Origin: Cristatella mucedo
Lineage: Eukaryota > Bryozoa > Phylactolaemata > Cristatellidae
Direction: 5' to 3'
DNA: 22,500 bases
NCBI GenBank assembly: GCA_009760855.2
Contig: WPIO01000038.1
Span: 1,795,001-1,817,500 of the forward strand
The position numbers and the translations under genes are program-made. Shown here piece by piece: positions 19,037 to 22,500 of this stretch. Under the pieces are notes generated by a model. It searched no databases and was not told the DNA's origin. It was given only the letters and a program-made list of their open reading frames with translations. Positions within the stretch are counted from its first letter, which is position 1. The number at the start of each line of letters is the position of its first letter.

Positions 19037-20045
19037 CTAATAATAACAATAATGCACTCAATAAAACGCCCTCAGAGAACTCAATCTCTTTCTAGGCGCT
19101 TTACATTTGCTGCAAAGGGAAACGCGATTGAAGGGTGAGTAATATCATGCATGATAAACAACATGAATAACATGGTTAGGGGTGACATGCACAGGTTCAG
19201 CATGCAAATGTGGTTAGTGGCAGCATGCACAGTGTCAGCATGCATAAGCATATCGAGGACAAATCAAAGAGACCCACTAAATGCTGTCCTAAATAGGTGG
19301 GTTTCTTAAGTTCTTTTTAAATGTGTCCAAGTCAGGGGATGTTCTGACGCAGGTCGGGAGGGAGTTCCAGGCTTTGGGAGCAAACGAACTAAATGCACGG
19401 TCTCCAAAGGATTTGAGGTTTGTACGAGGTATTGGTAAACTGTTGGATTCCGAAAAGCGGCTGGTGCGATGCTTGGCCTAGTGGGGGAGTAGATCTGAGA
19501 GACAGGCTGAAGCCAATTATTGAAATGTCCTACAAGTGAGCGACAAAACCTTGAAGTCAATCCGTTGCTTGATAGGGAGCCAGTGCAGGTCGGCGAGAAG
19601 TGTTGTGATGTGGCAACGGCGACGCTCACGACAGACAAGCTTAGCTGCAGAGTTTTGCACCAGCTGCAATCGCCTGATTGCACATGCCGTTAGGCCAGCA
19701 AACAGCGAGTTACAGAAGTCAAGACGGGATGTCACGAATGCATGGACCAACTTAGACGTGGTATCCTTATCTAAACAAGCCCGAATTTTAGCGATGTGTA
19801 GCTGAAAGTATGCAGACTTGATTGTGGAGCTGATGTGGTCGTCTAACAAGAGGTCACTTTGGAACACCTAGATTTCGAGCTGATTCAACAGGAGATACGC
19901 TGGCAGAGCCCATTGTGAGCGTCAGCCTTTCCAATTTCTGGATCACACAGGGTTTGCCCATAACTAGTAAGTTAGTTTTATCATCGTTTAGTTTTAGAAA
20001 ATTTGCTGCCATCCATGTGTGGATGTTATCAATGCATGCAATGTA
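19037..20045 (-). mobile_element. Largest LINE copy in the window, about 1 kb, 5'-truncated
   Basis: In minus-strand sense the order is HTWMAANFLKLNDDKTNLLV (about 20010), MFQSDLLLDDHISSTIKSAY (19867 leftwards), the segment TSRLDFCNSLFAGL, RRLQLVQNSAAKLVCRERRR and LADLHWLPIKQRIDFKVLSL. A frameshift near 19517 follows, then the GDRAFSS and WNSLPTC segments in another frame. The 3' UTR, terminal hairpin (19064-19103) and TAATAATAACAATAAT tail complete it. The catalytic YxDD region is absent (5' truncation). Together with the 3011-3700 copy it shows the element's layout downstream of the palm. This pattern is typical of CR1/L2-group proteins. Confidence 0.88.
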
Positions 20046-20344
20046 CTTAGATGTACATCAATGCATCTAAGCCTCCATATCGAGCCAATGGTTCTCTCAA
20101 GCACACATTTCTTCATCAGTCCTGTGATATTTGATTAGAGTCTTAAGATCATTGAAGAAATTGTGCGACGGTTGGGCTAGAAGTGATTTATTTTGAAATG
20201 CAAAACTAATCGCTGGAACTCCGCACCAAGGAGAGCTTTTCAGAACTTGCTCCATGCAGAGATCTAGAATAGCTTGAATTCACCGCGAAAGCGAAAGATG
20301 CGCCAGCATTCAAGTTGGCTAACTCGACTTGCTATTTATTGCAG
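20046..20344. other. Unassigned stretch
   Basis: A short inverted repeat CTTAGATG/CATCTAAG lies at the left edge (about 20046-20072). Otherwise nothing is recognised until the candidate acceptor at 20341-20344. Confidence 0.3.
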
Positions 20345-20511
20345 GCAACTTGCCTGTTACAAAATTGCATTTTGCTCATAAGCGTTCGACCCAGCAGAGC
20401 CGAAGGCTTACCTTAAGCTTCCGTTCACGCTGTGGTGCACTTGAAGTCGGTCGCTTTTTAAACAGCATTACGGCGGTACACCTTAAGCGTGATCTCTTCG
20501 AGGTTTGCTAG
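20345..20511 (+). CDS. Weak candidate terminal exon
   Basis: An acceptor TTTATTGCAG (AG at 20343-20344) is preceded by a branch-like GGCTAAC about 25 bases upstream. It opens a frame reading NLPVTKLHFAHKRSTQQSRR and ending LKRDLFEVC, with a TAG at 20509-20511. An ATTAAA signal lies at 20706-20711. The exon starts with two bases completing a codon. No domain or homology was recognised, and frames of this length are common by chance. Confidence 0.22.
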
Positions 20512-22500
20512 AGCGTTGGTTCGTTTGAACGAGCGAACGTGTGAGATCGATCTTGCGGCCGCTTCCGACAGCTTCCGACCCGCCGATGGCTGCGGCCGTT
20601 TGTCTTCTTATCCGAAGAAGCAGCTTGATCAGCGATATTTAGACCCCTGCCCCACTTCATGCAGTTGCAGAATCGTCCGCAGCTCTTTTGCATCAGCAGC
20701 ATTTCATTAAATCTAAAAATGATAAACAGGCATGTACCAGAGACGCGAGACAGAGCTAGGGCTCTCGTTTGTTCTCACCGAATTCCACGTAGCAAATGGA
20801 ACGCCGTAGGCCGCCTTCGGTGAAAGCGATCCTACTTTGCCATTGACGAGCAAAACGATCACACTAGATAATAATGCTTTGCATAGACCAAAGTAGCCGG
20901 GTGTCTCTATCCTCGAAGCCAGTGCAATAGGGATGCATTGTTTGCTGCCGTTCGATTGCTCAGGGGCAGCGTAGGCTGGTCATGGCAGCACCCCGGAGTG
21001 CATCGATTGACGAAGGTCCCTCAAAGCCCAGCGAGGAGGGTCTCGGACGAATGGACTCATGCAGGCCTCTGCCCGTTTGATAGCAAAGCTAATAGCCATG
21101 GGTGCAGCCAGCCAAGCCAAGTGTCAAGCTTCGGCGTGGTTCGGCTCTGGCAGAAGAACGCCGGCCACCAGTAGCCGAGGCGATCCTCATCTGGAACCGA
21201 ACAACCATTCATTAACCATGCCAGCAGTGACCGTTCGAGTCGAGTAGCTGGGAAGTGGGAGCCAAGCTGCTGGTGCGGAAGCAACGGTGGCTGCTGCCCG
21301 GATTCGTTAGCTATTAGGTTGGCGTCTGGCAAGCTTGGCGCCTTTCTCTCTGCAGTGACAAAACACTGCACTCAGCAGCCCGATAAGCTTTCACCGTCTG
21401 CCTCGAGCTGCGTCGGAAGTCAAGCGGGCCGGCCAGTCAATTTGCAATTCGGCCTCGGCTTCGCCCACGGCTTTACTCTCGGCTTGCGAAGGCTACTGCT
21501 GCATGGCCGTCGATCGCTCACCCTCGTAGATATGACCATCAATGACTACTTCGGAAACGCTCGACGAGCGCACTACCGCAGCAAGTGTGTGGAGAACTTT
21601 CTGCGTAAATGTGCAAAAAATAAGTAACGCATACATCGACACGTTCGTGACGGCGAAAAGCAGCATCGCAAGTTGCCAGGGCGTGAGCTGTTTGTTGTTT
21701 ACCTCTCGAGAAACAAGCAGCAGAGCTCCTCCGTGAAGGAAGCCTAATGTGCAGAGCTTACTGGCGTGCCATCACACCATCTGCGGAAAGCTTTATCGGC
21801 ATGCTTTCGAACAATGCCCGTTGCCCACCATGCATGGTAAAGCCCGACCTCAATATGCCACGGTGTAATGCTGTGTGTGCAACTGCAGACCTGGCTCTCG
21901 CTCCTGTTTAGGATCGAAAACTTCGACTTTTGCTTTCACTTCTTGACAGAAATCTGACGGCATGCCATCGTGCCCGCAGTAGGGTACGACACTGAGTCTT
22001 TAGGCCGGGCCTACCATTACCACATTGCCATTCCTGACTGCACTGCACATCTTCTGGCCGAGATGTTGATAAGATTAGGTTTGCACGGCGGAGTTATGAT
22101 TATGGGCAGTAAAGTGACTTAGGGGCTTGAAAGGAGGAGCTTTTGTGACATTCTGTTGATGAGCTCACTCGAGCCAAATATCGGCCTGTCAGCAAAGAAT
22201 GTTAATTGAGTCTGCTAGCAGGGAGTCCTCGACCGGCGTCCAGTAGGCAAGTGACCGGACGAGGCCACATGAGGCTAGAGGTTTTGGTTACGGAGAACAA
22301 AGAGCCAGTGAGCATGACGCTGGGAGGGGTGGCAGCATTTCTTGAGATGGTTACACGAAGCACTTGCGGCTCCCACTGCGCGATTGTCTCAATACAACAG
22401 GGATCATGGCCGATCTACTGCGTAGGTTACTGCAATTGTACAGCCTCTCGCCTTGGTTAAGCTGCCTTTACCGTCTAATGCTCAACCAGTGTGGTATTTG
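20512..22500. other. Unassigned stretch to window end
   Basis: Several short frames are open on both strands (for example 21057-21371 minus and 21319-21627 plus), but they overlap one another and carry no domain that I recognise. No RNA gene, LINE tail, SINE box or tandem repeat was seen. Confidence 0.35.

Noticed and set aside
20720-20830. Two overlapping short ATG frames (MINRHVPETRDRARAL and MYQRRETELGLSFVL)
   Set aside because: Both look protein-like in different frames of the same DNA, which shows how easily chance frames look real here.
21532-21561. Peptide MTINDYFGNA, vaguely like a VGLL4 TDU motif (VDDHFAKALG)
   Set aside because: Only I/V, D, F and A positions agree. The His and the Leu-Gly of the motif are missing, and there is no splice-site support, so it is not enough to call the 3' part of the VGLL4-like gene.

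Overview
The window looks like nuclear DNA from an invertebrate animal. It has no compact, densely packed genes, rRNA or CRISPR array. Instead it holds non-LTR retrotransposon (LINE) debris, tRNA-derived SINE remnants, microsatellites, CpG-rich blocks and exon-sized open frames bounded by GT/AG splice signals. The species cannot be named from this sequence. The LINEs belong to the CR1/L2 group and end in a short hairpin followed by (TAA)n/(ATT)n; copies of one family occur at least nine times in 22.5 kb.

Layout: 1-390 holds a possible terminal exon. Positions 690-2000 are CpG-rich with no convincing gene, and 2000-3000 is unassigned. Positions 3011-3700 are an old minus-strand LINE (reverse transcriptase core) carrying a 75-bp LINE tail inserted inside it. 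Positions 3700-4925 are a second CpG-rich block. At 4930-5425 there is a probable LTR with TATA box and a primer-binding site matching tRNA-Leu, followed by about 1.5 kb of decayed or unrecognised sequence with small repeats and one 156-codon frame. A third CpG-rich block covers 7440-9360. Positions 9845-11128 are a plus-strand LINE split by a minus-strand copy of the same family.

The best gene signal is at 11410-11861: a TATA-less CpG-island promoter (CCAAT, CACGTGAC, ATGGCGGC), a possible 105-bp 5'UTR intron, and a first coding exon starting MESPLEVLSRVAFMV followed by a consensus GTGAGT donor. This closely resembles the N-terminus of Vestigial-like 4 (VGLL4), a TEAD-binding Hippo-pathway co-regulator. 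Downstream sequence would then be its first intron. That stretch holds a perfect 21-bp inverted repeat (12454-12503), a tRNA-like SINE head (12791-12875), a phase-compatible candidate exon (13842-14055), several LINE copies, a second SINE and a 150-bp (GA)n tract. The far right (16-18.5 kb and 20.1-22.5 kb) contains little that can be named.

I found no evidence of a new defence, biosynthetic or mobile system. The most useful observations are the VGLL4-like exon with its promoter, the LINE-in-LINE architecture with its conserved 3' hairpin, the LTR/PBS remnant and the perfect inverted repeat. Candidate exons without recognised homology are speculative, because stop-free frames of 70-90 codons occur by chance many times in a window this size.
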